Source of the DNA: Fibrobacter sp.
GTDB taxonomy: Bacteria; Fibrobacterota; Fibrobacteria; Fibrobacterales; Fibrobacteraceae
Direction of reading: 5' to 3'
NCBI GenBank assembly: GCA_024398815.1
Contig: JAKSIL010000012.1
Location: forward strand, 1 to 64,000
Length of the DNA stretch: 64,000 nt
Both the position numbers and the translations under genes were made by a program. Positions 8,737 through 17,432 of the stretch are shown piece by piece. How positions within the stretch are numbered: the stretch's first letter is position 1; each line of letters starts with the position of its first letter. The notes below the pieces were generated by a model, which made no database searches, was not told where the DNA came from, and saw only the letters and a program-made list of their open reading frames with translations.

Positions 8737-9785
8737 CAGTCTTTGACTCCTGTGATGGTCCAGTCAATTTTTTTGCCGTTCGTTCCATCGCTGCGGCCGC
8801 GGTAAAAGAGCACTTCGCCGCCCGCCATCAGTTTCGTCGCCTTTTTGGCAAGCCAACCATCGACTTTGTCTAAAAGGGATGCTTTTTGGTAGGTCTTGCT
8901 TACGTTGAACGCGAGTGCGGGAATGTCGTTTTGCCACTCTATGGTAATGGCGTTCTTGGCGAATTTCTTGCCATTGTAGACTTCGTCGCCGTCCTTCACT
9001 TGCGAGGGCAAAAGAACTTTGGAACCTTCGGGACCATTATAGATGGCGTACCCCATGAGCTTTCCGCCTTCGGCCATGGATATTCTGCCGGCGTACATTG
9101 GGCTTCGGGCGTTCGTGCTGAAATTGATGGAACGGATGGCGATATCGATGGCCTGGACCGTTTGCCAGGTTTGATCCATGTAGGCGTATCCCTTGACTTG
9201 AATGGTGTCGCCTTCGTAGCCGATTCTTCCGCTCACGCGGCCATAAGGAATGTGTACGTACTGGGCGAATTTTTCACTGCCCACTTTCCATACGCCGTCT
9301 CCGATGACTTTTCCCTGTTCGGCGCTGTCGAATGTCAAGTCCAGGAAGAATTTTCCGCCCTTGTCGGCGGTGAACAGGACATGGTGTCCTTTGCCGGGCT
9401 TTCCTTCCATCTTGTATTCGCCCTTGATGTCGATGGTCGCTTTAGCCTTGTCGGCAACGAGTCTTTCTGGCGGATACTGGCGCCCGACTGTGTGGGTTTT
9501 TCCTTTGAAATTCCAAAGGGTGAGGTCGCAACCGATTTTTTTGCCGGATCCGGGAACGTACATTTTGGAGTAGTTTGCAAAAGCTCGGGTGCCGTTGTCG
9601 AAAACGAACTGATAGCTCCAGGTTTCGTTGAATTCCTTGGCGGAGTTCTCGTGAGGCATGAAATCAGAAACTCCAAGGGTTCTTTCTGTCCCCTTGGGCG
9701 CGGAAACGTCCACTGCGAAGGCTGTGCCTGTCAAGGCGGCGATGGCCGTTATGGCGACCGCAAATTTCCTAATCCAAAAACTCAT
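8736..9785 (-). CDS. Secreted CrtC/Svf1-like (lipocalin-fold) protein
   Basis: The signal peptide MSFWIRKFAVAITAIAALTG ends near ...AFA. The mature part resembles the carotenoid hydratase (CrtC)/Svf1/tocopherol-cyclase-like double-lipocalin group: strands around IPYGRVSGRIGYEGDTIQVKGYAYMDQTWQT correspond to the family core element G-x-G-Y-x-D-H-x-W. Here the usual His of that element is Gln. Function is unknown; binding of a hydrophobic ligand in the periplasm is a guess. The ATG at 9785 was chosen because the signal peptide begins there; an upstream in-frame GTG (9812) lies inside a hairpin. The stop overlaps the hisA start. Confidence 0.6.
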   Translation of the reverse strand: MSFWIRKFAVAITAIAALTGTAFAVDVSAPKGTERTLGVSDFMPHENSAKEFNETWSYQFVFDNGTRAFANYSKMYVPGSGKKIGCDLTLWNFKGKTHTVGRQYPPERLVADKAKATIDIKGEYKMEGKPGKGHHVLFTADKGGKFFLDLTFDSAEQGKVIGDGVWKVGSEKFAQYVHIPYGRVSGRIGYEGDTIQVKGYAYMDQTWQTVQAIDIAIRSINFSTNARSPMYAGRISMAEGGKLMGYAIYNGPEGSKVLLPSQVKDGDEVYNGKKFAKNAITIEWQNDIPALAFNVSKTYQKASLLDKVDGWLAKKATKLMAGGEVLFYRGRSDGTNGKKIDWTITGVKD

Positions 9786-9790
9786 ACTGT

Positions 9791-9827
9791 AAAAATAAAA
9801 AAAGCAGCTCACAAGGAACTGCTTTTT
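9791..9827 (-). terminator. Rho-independent terminator-like hairpin
   Basis: On the minus strand the arms AAAAAGCAG and CTGCTTTTT (9827-9819 and 9807-9799) enclose an 11-base loop and run into a T-rich tract. It ends transcription after the sugar reductase at 9844. It also lies only about 11 bases before the next start codon (9785). Confidence 0.75.
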
Positions 9828-9843
9828 ATCGGCAAAATCGGCA

Positions 9844-10827
9844 CTAAAGTCGTAAATCTTTACCCATGCCTTCTTTCAGTTCGATTCTTCGACGTACCAC
9901 CATCTCGTTGAAAAGGTCGGTAAGGCAGTCGTCTATGGTAATCATGGGTTTCCAACCGAAGTTTGTAATCTTTGTGGCATCGCCTATCAAAAGGGGAATG
10001 TCATTGCTGCGTTCATAGGCGGGGTCGAATCTGAAGTCGACACTCACGTTGGCTATGTCCACGAGCATTTCGACCAGCTCCCTGAAGGTGTACGACTTGC
10101 CGCAGCAAAGGTTGAACACTTCTCCGGAATCGGCGGAGTTCAGAATTTGAATCATGCCGCGGGCCACGTCGCGTACGTCGACCACGTCACGGCTGACATC
10201 GAGGCTTCCCGAATAAATGACAGGCTCTGCGCCGTAGTACTTGATTTTTACAAGCTGGTGGGCGATGGAAGGTAACACGAAACGACGGCTGTGGTGCGGC
10301 CCTGTAAAGTGGAATGGTCGTGCAAAGACTATATGGAGCCCGTGGGCGTTTCTAAATTGGTTTCCTAAAAGTTCCATGCAGGCTTTTGACGTGGCATAGG
10401 GCGTCAGCGGATTCGGACGGTCGGTTTCCTTATGCAGATAAGTTAACTGCTGTTCGGTGCGACCGTAAATTTCACTACTGCTCAAAAGGAGTATTTTTGC
10501 CTTGGGAACAACCTGACGAACGGCTTCCAAAATAGTCTGCGTGCCGAGCAGGTTGATGTTCAGTGTCTCGTACGGCTTCTTGTAGCTGAGGCCAACGGAG
10601 CTCTGGCTGGCCAAATGGTAAATATAGGTCGGCTGTACCTTCTGCAGGACTTCGTACACATCCTTGAAGTTCAACAGATCACCGTTCAGGTATTGAACGC
10701 CGTCTACTTTTTGCCACGGTTGAGGCTGTTCGTCGCTGAAACTGAATAAGTCGTGGTTCGTTCCGCTCAAATTCGAAAGAAGGTGAAATCCGAGCGCACC
10801 TGTTCCGCCTGTGACAAGAATACTCAT
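9844..10827 (-). CDS. NAD(P)-dependent sugar reductase/epimerase, RmD-like
   Basis: An extended short-chain dehydrogenase with the Rossmann motif VTGGTGALG at residues 5-13, the catalytic YATSK (Tyr-x3-Lys) near 143, and Ser-Ser-Ser-Glu-Ile-Tyr-Gly before it. The layout (PFHFTGPHHSRRFVLPSIA, DVSRDVVDVRDVARG, DIPLLIGDATK) is closest to GDP-6-deoxy-D-lyxo-4-hexulose reductases and GDP-mannose dehydratases, so a role in deoxyhexose synthesis for surface polysaccharide is likely. The exact sugar is uncertain. The ATG directly follows the stop of aroKB with no gap, making it the third gene of the aro operon. A terminator hairpin lies just downstream. Confidence 0.8.
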   Translation of the reverse strand: MSILVTGGTGALGFHLLSNLSGTNHDLFSFSDEQPQPWQKVDGVQYLNGDLLNFKDVYEVLQKVQPTYIYHLASQSSVGLSYKKPYETLNINLLGTQTILEAVRQVVPKAKILLLSSSEIYGRTEQQLTYLHKETDRPNPLTPYATSKACMELLGNQFRNAHGLHIVFARPFHFTGPHHSRRFVLPSIAHQLVKIKYYGAEPVIYSGSLDVSRDVVDVRDVARGMIQILNSADSGEVFNLCCGKSYTFRELVEMLVDIANVSVDFRFDPAYERSNDIPLLIGDATKITNFGWKPMITIDDCLTDLFNEMVVRRRIELKEGMGKDLRL

Positions 10828-12450
10828 TTACGCCTCTTTTGCCTGGATGGCGTTCCAGGACTTATTGATGATTTCTTTATCCACATTCGATACTTTTTTC
10901 ACTTCGCCGATTTTCGTCGGCAGAATGTAAACGCGAGTTCCCTTTTCGGCCTTCTTGTCGACGGCCATGGCGTTCCAAGCGGCTTCGGCGTTGATGCTGA
11001 ATGTCTTCGGGAAACCTAGCGCATCGAGTAGCGCATTCTGGCGAAGTTCGTCAGCTTCGCTCATTTGTCCCAAAGATACTGCGACACGTGCGGCTACGCG
11101 CATGCCAAGCGATACGGCAATGCCGTGGCTGAAAAGTTCGTAACCTGTGATTTTCTCGATGGCGTGTCCAAAGGTATGCCCGTAGTTCAAGATGGCCCTG
11201 AGTCCAGCTTCCTTTTCGTCAATTCCGACGACCTCGGCCTTGATCTCGCAACTGCGTAAAATCAAGTGGCGCAAAACATCGTAGTCGTGCTTCTTGATTT
11301 CTTCGACATGATTTTCAATGTAACTGAAAAATTCTTCGTCGTAAATGACGCCGTACTTGACAATTTCGGCAAGCCCGGCCAGGTATTCGTTTGCAGGCAG
11401 CGTACTAAGAACGCTGAGGTCGCATACTACGGCCTGGGGCTGGTAGAACGCTCCTATCATGTTCTTGCCTTCAGCGTGGTTGACGGCGACTTTCCCGCCG
11501 ACGGAGCTGTCGACCATCGAAAGGAGCGTTGTCGGAAATTGGATGAAGGGAATGCCGCGCTGGTAGGTGGCTGCTCCGAAGCCCGCCATGTCGCCTACGA
11601 CGCCGCCACTGAATTGCAACAGGCAGCTCTTGCGAGTGTAGCCGCGGTGCAGCATGAAACTGTACAGCTGGTTTAGGTTGTGGAGCGTCTTGTTGCGTTC
11701 ACCGGCCTGGAACTTGAATATGGGGCACCTGTTTGCCTGACCGCGGAGTTCTCGCAGCATTTCGTTTTGCGCCTTTGCGATGGTGGTGTCCGTGCAAATC
11801 AAGAATTCATGTGTCTGTGAAAGCTTGAGACCTTCCAGAAGGCAGGAGGCGTCGGGCGTTATGTTTTTGCCGATAAAGATGGGGTAGCGTCCTCCGCTGC
11901 TGGGGAACACGTCGAGAGCGTGGTTTTTCCAGAATTGGAGCATGTGCAGAATTCGCTCTATCACATGATTTTCGCTGTATTCGTTAGTGCTTTCGATGCT
12001 GAAGTCGGCCTGGGCGTAATTGGGCTCGCGTTCCTTGAGCATGACCTTTATCTTGGCGAGGCGTTCTTCGTCGGAGAGGTTCGCGAGTAGCGGTCGAGTA
12101 TTTTTGCGGCCGATGCGTTCGCTCAAGACTTCGGGCTTGGCCCATAAACGTACGAGTACGCCTGATTCGCGTATGGCCTTGAGGTTTTCCGGCTGGTTGA
12201 GTGCTCCGCCACCTAAAGAAACTATTTGGGGCGTTTCGTTCTTCGATATTTCTTCGATGACTTCACGTTCCATTTTGCGGAATGCAGCTTCGCCATCCTG
12301 CTCAAAAATTTCACTGATGCTCTTGCCGGCGCGTTCGACGATGACGGCGTCGGTATCGATGAGCGGGCGCCCCAGGCGTTCGGCCATGCCTCGTCCTGTA
12401 CGGCTTTTGCCGCTGGCCATGAATCCTGTAAAGAATATATGCTTTTTCAT
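10828..12450 (-). CDS. aroKB: Bifunctional shikimate kinase / 3-dehydroquinate synthase
   Basis: One polypeptide carries two steps of chorismate synthesis. Residues 1-165 are shikimate kinase: P-loop GFMASGKS, DTDAVI, and SLGGGAL for shikimate binding. From about 175 to the end is 3-dehydroquinate synthase: FSGGVVGDMAGF, PTTLLSMVDSSVGGK, GLAEIVKYG and the metal site NYGHTFGHAIE. Both active sites look intact. An in-frame GTG nine bases upstream (12459) would overlap aroE; the ATG at 12450 is preferred because the kinase begins MKKHIFFTG. Such fusions are known in scattered lineages. It sits between aroE and a sugar reductase in one operon. Confidence 0.94.
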   Translation of the reverse strand: MKKHIFFTGFMASGKSRTGRGMAERLGRPLIDTDAVIVERAGKSISEIFEQDGEAAFRKMEREVIEEISKNETPQIVSLGGGALNQPENLKAIRESGVLVRLWAKPEVLSERIGRKNTRPLLANLSDEERLAKIKVMLKEREPNYAQADFSIESTNEYSENHVIERILHMLQFWKNHALDVFPSSGGRYPIFIGKNITPDASCLLEGLKLSQTHEFLICTDTTIAKAQNEMLRELRGQANRCPIFKFQAGERNKTLHNLNQLYSFMLHRGYTRKSCLLQFSGGVVGDMAGFGAATYQRGIPFIQFPTTLLSMVDSSVGGKVAVNHAEGKNMIGAFYQPQAVVCDLSVLSTLPANEYLAGLAEIVKYGVIYDEEFFSYIENHVEEIKKHDYDVLRHLILRSCEIKAEVVGIDEKEAGLRAILNYGHTFGHAIEKITGYELFSHGIAVSLGMRVAARVAVSLGQMSEADELRQNALLDALGFPKTFSINAEAAWNAMAVDKKAEKGTRVYILPTKIGEVKKVSNVDKEIINKSWNAIQAKEA

Positions 12451-12451
12451 G

Positions 12452-13342
12452 CTATGCACCCATGCCTTTGCGCATAATGGCTGTCAAATCTTCGTTGCTT
12501 TTATTGGCGGTTTCCGCGGGGAACCATTTTTTAAAACTTTCCAAACCCTGGTGTACGAGCATGCCTTCGCCCGATACTGTCTTGCAGCCTTTGCTTTCGG
12601 CCATTTGCAGAAGTTTCGTGCGCGGAGGCGTGTAAACGATGTCGCATACGACTTGACCCGCGTGCAGGCAGTCTGCCGCAATCGGGCTTTCGTCAATATT
12701 CGGTGTCATCCCGACGGACGTGGCGTTTACAATGATGTCGAAGTTTTTGGAAATGGGCTGGAATTCGCTAAATGTGGATACGTCCACGTGGGCGCCGGAA
12801 TTTGCCTTGTTCAGCCCGTTTGCTAGAGCCTGTCCTTTTTCAAGTGTGCGGCAGACAATAGTGAGGCTGTTCCCTTGATCGACAAGCGCATAGGCAATCG
12901 CCTTGGCTGCACCGCCGTTTCCTAGGAGCGCTACTTTTTTATTGCTGACGCAAACGCCGTGTTCTTCCAGGTTCCTGATGCAACCGTAGGGGTCGGTAGT
13001 CGTTCCGCAGAGAGTTCCGCCAACGACTCCGTCTTTCCAGTAAAGTGTGTTGACGCTACCGGTAAATTTGCTGATGGGGGAGAGCTCGTCGACCAACCTT
13101 GGTTTTCCGTCGGAATCCATAAATTCCGTTTTGAATGGAATGGTGACGTTTGCTCCGCGGCATTTCATTGCCCTGAATCCTCGCACGGCGTCGTCGAAAC
13201 TTTCCGGTTCCGGCCCAAAAGGAATGTAGGCTGCATTTATGGAGAGCTCCTTGAACAAAGCATTATGCATCAAGGGTGATTTGCTGTGGGCTACGGGGTG
13301 CCCAAAAATACACAGGATTTCTGTTTTTCCGTCTATCGACAA
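12452..13342 (-). CDS. aroE: Shikimate dehydrogenase
   Basis: AroE reduces 3-dehydroshikimate to shikimate with NADPH. The substrate motif GHPVAHSKSPLMHN, catalytic Lys71 (NVTIPFKTEF) and Asp117 are present. The Rossmann motif LLGNGGAAKA follows. The normally conserved NTDG around the catalytic Asp reads TTDPYG here, a mild deviation. The start is TTG, with GAGG six bases upstream. First gene of the aroE-aroKB-reductase operon. Upstream on the same strand lies a TATATATCTTTGTAA element (13408-13394) that probably belongs to its promoter. Confidence 0.93.
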   Translation of the reverse strand: MSIDGKTEILCIFGHPVAHSKSPLMHNALFKELSINAAYIPFGPEPESFDDAVRGFRAMKCRGANVTIPFKTEFMDSDGKPRLVDELSPISKFTGSVNTLYWKDGVVGGTLCGTTTDPYGCIRNLEEHGVCVSNKKVALLGNGGAAKAIAYALVDQGNSLTIVCRTLEKGQALANGLNKANSGAHVDVSTFSEFQPISKNFDIIVNATSVGMTPNIDESPIAADCLHAGQVVCDIVYTPPRTKLLQMAESKGCKTVSGEGMLVHQGLESFKKWFPAETANKSNEDLTAIMRKGMGA

Positions 13343-13607
13343 TTGAACCTCGATTTGTCCGCCACACCTGGGGCTGAACTCTAAATTTATACGTTACAAA
13401 GATATATAAAGTTGTAAAAAAAAGGAGAGTACCCCCATAAAAATTGCTTAGGTAAAGAAAAATTAAACAAGAATGCTTTTTTGGGGGCCCTTTTGAACTT
13501 TAAAAAATAAAGGGGGTGAAAAAAGCTGGGTTTTCTTAACATGCGTTGACTATTGTATTTTGATTGGCTAGATTTTTGGTGCAAAATTTTTTGTGGTATT
13601 GCTTAAA
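13343..13607. other. AT-rich divergent intergenic region
   Basis: It separates aroE (minus) from the Lys-rich protein gene (plus). It holds the TATATATCTTTGTAA element for aroE and long A/T tracts. No gene and no clear terminator were seen. Confidence 0.5.
13394..13408 (-). promoter_or_regulatory. TATATATCTTTGTAA element upstream of aroE
   Basis: This 15-base element recurs exactly at 23436-23450 on the plus strand upstream of another gene. Both copies lie 50-65 bases before a start codon and contain a TATATA box, so a promoter core is the simplest reading. Confidence 0.4.
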
Positions 13608-14513
13608 ATGAAATTCATAAAACACTATTTGTTGATTCTTGTTGCGGCGTTGCTCATGGCGATGCCCGCTTGTGCCGGAAACTTTGGAATGGGTGCTGCC
13701 AGTGCGGGTGCTTTTGGTGCGTCGCATAGCGTGGTCGTCGTAAAGCCCGAGATGAAGTCCGCTTCGAAGTCGAAGAAAAAATCTGCCAAGAAGGCGACCA
13801 AGAAAAAGTCTACCAAGAAGGCCTCCAAGAAGTCGAGCAAGAAGAGCAAGAAAAAGGCTTCCAAGAAGACTTCCAAAAAGGCTGCAAAGAAAAAAGCCGA
13901 ACCGGAACCAGAGCCGACTCCCGAACCGGAGGAAACTCCTGCTGAAGAACCTGCTGCCGAGGAAGCTCCTGCGGAAGAGGCTCCTGCAGAAGAACCTGCC
14001 GCCGAGGAAACGCCGGCAGAAGAAGTTCCTGCCGATTCTGCTTCTGCGGAAACTCCTGCCGAGGAACCTGCTGCCGTGGATTCCGCCGCGACTGAAACTC
14101 CCGCCGAAGAGTCGGTCTATGCTGCCGAAGCTCCTGCCGATTCCGTTGCCGAAGCTCCTGCCGATTCCACCGCAGAACCGTATCCGGCACCCGAAGATGT
14201 CGTCTTGACAGAACCTGTTGTCCAGGACTCCGTTCCCGCTCCCGAAGCTCAGGTAGGCGATAGTGCCGCGAAAAAGGAATCCGGATTCAAGTGGGGCCCG
14301 ATAATTGTTTACGGAAGCGTTGCCATTGTCAGTGGAACTATGGTGCTTGTCATGGATTACCTCGCCAAGGATGCGACATCCGGCAAGGCGAAAAATGCCA
14401 AGGATTTCAAGAAGGGCTACGACGATGCCGGAAAGTACCAGAAGATTCGTGATGTCTCGTTGGGCGTGTTCGGTGCAAGTTTTGTCGGTTTTGGATTTTC
14501 CTTCTGCTTTTAG
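13608..14513 (+). CDS. Exported Lys-rich / Pro-Ala-Glu-repeat membrane protein
   Basis: Function not recognised. From the ATG at 13608: signal peptide (MKFIKHYLLILVAALLMAMPACAG), then about 55 residues of Lys/Ser/Ala repeats (KKATKKKSTKKASKKSSKK) resembling a histone H1 tail. About 100 residues of acidic PAEE/PADS repeats follow, then two hydrophobic segments (GPIIVYGSVAIVSGTMVLVM and SLGVFGASFVGFGFSF) with a basic loop between them. The basic and acidic blocks could contact each other, peptidoglycan or anionic lipids; this is inference. The signal peptide argues against a nucleoid role. It may be cotranscribed with the FISUMP lipoprotein 11 bases downstream. An in-frame GTG at 13593 is a less likely start. 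Confidence 0.7.
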   Translation: MKFIKHYLLILVAALLMAMPACAGNFGMGAASAGAFGASHSVVVVKPEMKSASKSKKKSAKKATKKKSTKKASKKSSKKSKKKASKKTSKKAAKKKAEPEPEPTPEPEETPAEEPAAEEAPAEEAPAEEPAAEETPAEEVPADSASAETPAEEPAAVDSAATETPAEESVYAAEAPADSVAEAPADSTAEPYPAPEDVVLTEPVVQDSVPAPEAQVGDSAAKKESGFKWGPIIVYGSVAIVSGTMVLVMDYLAKDATSGKAKNAKDFKKGYDDAGKYQKIRDVSLGVFGASFVGFGFSFCF

Positions 14514-14524
14514 GGTGTAGTATT

Positions 14525-15388
14525 ATGAAGTTTCGCATTTATTTTGCTTTGACCTTGGCCATGGGATTCATGGCTTGCACGGACTACCAGAGCGAGTGGG
14601 AAGACGATAACCAGGTTTTTGCACAGGGTGGTACTGAATCTGCCAAGACATCGACTGGTACAAAGACGAACGTCGCAGCTTCGACGGTCCAGCCTAGCGG
14701 AACCTATGATTGCCGCATGTTCAAATGCTCTTCGACGGATTTCCTCAGCAAGACCATGCTCGAAGGCGGATACGGTGAAATTCTCGACGCCCGCGACAAT
14801 CAGGTTTACAAGACCATCATGATCAAGAAACAGGTATGGATGGCCCAGAACTTGAATTACGCTCCGGCGGATGGCAATGCCAAGGATGGTGTCGCTAGCT
14901 GGTGCTATGGTGATGACAACAATAATTGCGCCAAGTACGGTCGTCTGTACACCTGGTCTGCCGCCATGGATATGGATGCCGCAGCCAACACAGGAAAGGT
15001 GGTCGTGGATGAAAAAGCCCAGGGAATTTGCCCCAAGGGTTGGCGTGTTCCGACGTATGCAGACTGGGTTGAACTCAGCGATGCTGTCGATGCCGACAAT
15101 GATGACGAGGATGTGGGCAACAGCTTGAAGTCCGCCGCTTCGTGGTCCGGAACATTTAATGATACGTTTGGATTTAGCGCCATTGCTGCAGGAGAACGTT
15201 CTGCCGCTGGTGCGTACGGTAACGAAAAGTCTCTGTTTGCCTCTTGGATTAATGAACAGGGCGACAATGGTGTTGCCTCGGTTTGGACCATCGCTGCAGA
15301 AGAAGCTGGAGTTGCCGGACTTTCGTTCAATAACAAGGCTGCTCAAAAGAGTGAAGGGCATTCGCTTCGCTGCATTTTGGCAAAGTAG
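14525..15388 (+). CDS. FISUMP-domain lipoprotein
   Basis: A lipoprotein signal (MKFRIYFALTLAMGFMAC) places Cys19 at the lipobox. The mature domain is the Fibrobacter major paralogous domain (TIGR02145 type): DARDNQVYKTIMIKKQVWMA, WMAQNLNYAP, CYGDDNNNCAKYGRLYTWSA, CPKGWRVPTYADW, and the closing SLRCILAK. Members of this family are abundant in Fibrobacter and of unknown function; a C-type-lectin-like or surface-binding role has been suggested by fold. It lies 11 bases after the Lys-rich envelope gene, and a surface location for both is plausible. Confidence 0.85.
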   Translation: MKFRIYFALTLAMGFMACTDYQSEWEDDNQVFAQGGTESAKTSTGTKTNVAASTVQPSGTYDCRMFKCSSTDFLSKTMLEGGYGEILDARDNQVYKTIMIKKQVWMAQNLNYAPADGNAKDGVASWCYGDDNNNCAKYGRLYTWSAAMDMDAAANTGKVVVDEKAQGICPKGWRVPTYADWVELSDAVDADNDDEDVGNSLKSAASWSGTFNDTFGFSAIAAGERSAAGAYGNEKSLFASWINEQGDNGVASVWTIAAEEAGVAGLSFNNKAAQKSEGHSLRCILAK

Positions 15389-15456
15389 CGGAATTGCAGG
15401 ACTGACGCTTCATCCATTTTTCTATTTTTTGCCGCGAAAATTTTCAAAGGATACAT

Positions 15457-17136
15457 ATGGAAATTCCTGAATCTTCGAACTTTATACAGGATATCATCGT
15501 CAACGACCTCCAGACGGGCAAGCGCACCAAGGTGCATACCCGTTTTCCGCCCGAACCGAACGGCTACATCCACATCGGCCACGCCAAGTCCATCTGCTTG
15601 AACTTCGGTACTGCAAACAAGTACAAGGACTTCGGCGGCATCACGAACCTCCGCTTCGATGACACGAACCCGACCAAGGAAGACGTGGAGTACGTCGACA
15701 GCATCCGCGAAGACGTGAAGTGGCTCGGCTTCGAATGGAAGGGCGGCGAATACTTCGCGAGCGACTACTACGACAAGATTTACGAATTCGCAGAAAAGCT
15801 CATCGAAATGGGCAAGGCCTACGTGGAAGACCTTTCCCGTGAAGAAATGCAGGAACTCCGCGGCAACGATGCCGGCAAGCCCAGCAAGCCCTCTCCGTAC
15901 CGCGACCGCAGCGTCGAAGAGAACATGAAACTTTTCCGCGAAATGCGCGACGGCAAGTACGCCGACGGCGAAAAGTGCCTCCGTGCCAAGGTGGACCTTG
16001 CGAGCCCGAACATGAACATGCGTGACCCGACGATTTACCGCATCAAGCACTGCAGCCACCACCGCACCGGCGACAAGTGGTGCATCTACCCGATGTACGA
16101 CTTCGCCCACCCGCTCAGCGACTGGCTCGAAGGCATTACGCACTCCATCTGCACTTTGGAATTCGAAGCGCACCGCCCGCTGTACGACTGGTTCCTGATT
16201 GAACTTGGTCTCGAAAACCGTCCGCAGCAGATTGAATTCGCCCGCCTCAACCTCACGTACACCATGATGAGCAAGCGCAAGCTTCTCGAACTGGTGCAGA
16301 CGAAGGCCGTGATGGGTTGGAACGACCCGCGTATGCCGACGGTCTGCGGGTATCGCCGTCGTGGCTTTACTGCAAGTTCCATCCGCGAATTCTGCAGCCG
16401 TATCGGCGTCTCCAAGGCTGATTCCATGGTGGACGTGAACCTGCTTTACTTCTGTCTCCGCGAAGAACTGAACCAGACGGCAAAGCGTGCCATGGCTGTC
16501 ATCGATCCGGTGAAGGTCGTCATCGACAACTGGGAAGACGGCAAGGTCGAAATGGTCGAAGTGGAAAACAACCCGAACGACGAAGGTGCCGGCAAGCGCC
16601 TGGTGCCGTTCGGCAAAGAACTCTACATCGAAGCCGACGACTTCATGGAAGAACCGCCGAAGAAGTACTTCCGCTTGAAGCCCGAAGGCGAAGTCCGCCT
16701 GAAGGGCGCCTACTTCGTGACTTGCAAGAGCGTCGAAAAGGATGCCGACGGCAAGGTGAAGGTCATTCACTGCGTGTATGACCCGGCAACGAAGGGCGGC
16801 GAATCTCCGGACGGCCGCAAGGTGAAGGGCACCATCCATTGGGTGAGCGCCGCTCACGCTGTGGATGCCGAAATCCGCCTCATCGATAATTTGTTCACAC
16901 TCGAAGATCCGTCCAACGTGCCGGAAGGCGAAGATTGGCATTCTTACTTGAACCCGGAATCCATGGTCATCAAACAGGCCAAGTTGGAACCGAGCCTCGC
17001 TGATGCCAATTTGGAAGACCGCTTCCAGTTCCTGCGTCAGGGCTACTTCTGCCTCGACAGCGAAGATTCCAAGTCGGGTCACCTGGTGTTCAACCGCACC
17101 GTCGGCCTGAAGGATTCCTTCAACGTCAAGCAGTAA
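15457..17136 (+). CDS. glnS: Glutaminyl-tRNA synthetase
   Basis: Charges tRNA-Gln with glutamine. A class I synthetase of 559 residues, close to the E. coli length. The HIGH motif ([10 protein letters not shown]) is at 39-42, the KMSKS equivalent is MMSKRK at about 270, and the glutamine-binding FDDTNP is present. The C-terminal anticodon-binding beta-barrels follow. AAAGGA precedes the ATG. Its presence indicates direct glutaminylation rather than obligatory transamidation. A tRNA-Gln(CUG) is encoded at 32911. Codon use is strongly biased (AAG, GGC, CGC), as expected of a highly expressed gene. A terminator follows at 17294. Confidence 0.97.
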   Translation: MEIPESSNFIQDIIVNDLQTGKRTKVHTRFPPEPNGYIHIGHAKSICLNFGTANKYKDFGGITNLRFDDTNPTKEDVEYVDSIREDVKWLGFEWKGGEYFASDYYDKIYEFAEKLIEMGKAYVEDLSREEMQELRGNDAGKPSKPSPYRDRSVEENMKLFREMRDGKYADGEKCLRAKVDLASPNMNMRDPTIYRIKHCSHHRTGDKWCIYPMYDFAHPLSDWLEGITHSICTLEFEAHRPLYDWFLIELGLENRPQQIEFARLNLTYTMMSKRKLLELVQTKAVMGWNDPRMPTVCGYRRRGFTASSIREFCSRIGVSKADSMVDVNLLYFCLREELNQTAKRAMAVIDPVKVVIDNWEDGKVEMVEVENNPNDEGAGKRLVPFGKELYIEADDFMEEPPKKYFRLKPEGEVRLKGAYFVTCKSVEKDADGKVKVIHCVYDPATKGGESPDGRKVKGTIHWVSAAHAVDAEIRLIDNLFTLEDPSNVPEGEDWHSYLNPESMVIKQAKLEPSLADANLEDRFQFLRQGYFCLDSEDSKSGHLVFNRTVGLKDSFNVKQ

Positions 17137-17170
17137 TCTCTAGCGCGCCTGTTGCGTAGGTTTGCCTCTG

Positions 17171-17276
17171 GTCATCCTCGAGGGCATAGCCCGAGGGGAT
17201 CCATACAATGTATCGCCTTGTCGTCCCTGCCTTCGCATAGTCATCCTCGAGGGCGTAGCCCGAGGGGATCCATACA
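17171..17276 (+). repeat. Two copies of a dispersed hairpin-type repeat
   Basis: A 37-base unit occurs at 17171-17207 and 17240-17276, differing at one position. It begins GTCATCCTCGAGGGC, continues TAGCCCGAGGGGATCC, and ends ATACA. Each unit can fold through CCTCG-GGC against GCCCGAGG. The start GTCATCC also begins the terminator hairpin at 17292. This looks like a REP/BIME-like intergenic family downstream of glnS, not a CRISPR. Confidence 0.75.
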
Positions 17277-17293
17277 GAACCAATCACTTTGTC

Positions 17294-17321
17294 ATCCCGG
17301 CCTCCGATCCGGGATTTTTTG
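17294..17321 (+). terminator. Rho-independent terminator after glnS
   Basis: Arms ATCCCGG (17294-17300) and CCGGGAT (17309-17315) with an 8-base loop are followed by a run of T (17315-17320) and GTTTTTTG. Confidence 0.8.
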
Positions 17322-17432
17322 TTTTTTGCTGCATGAATGAATTTGTCCTTAAATCGAAGTCCATTAATATTCCTATGTTTATCATGTTCCTTACGAGGAA
17401 TCGTACTCAACGCAATATGCAAAGGCGGGTGA

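Larger units (their letters stand above)
17137..17432. other. Repeat-rich intergenic region after glnS
   Basis: Holds the two dispersed hairpin repeats and the glnS terminator. From about 17340 it is plain AT-rich sequence with the promoter of the lipoprotein gene presumably inside; no gene seen. Confidence 0.6.

Noticed and set aside
15343..17082. 579-codon open frame antisense to glnS
   Set aside because: It mirrors the strongly biased codons of glnS on the other strand. Its His/Val/Phe-rich translation has no protein-like motifs and glnS is unmistakable.
17171..17276. CRISPR array candidate
   Set aside because: Only two copies, the unit itself is a hairpin, and there is one 32-base gap and no cas genes; it fits a dispersed intergenic repeat.
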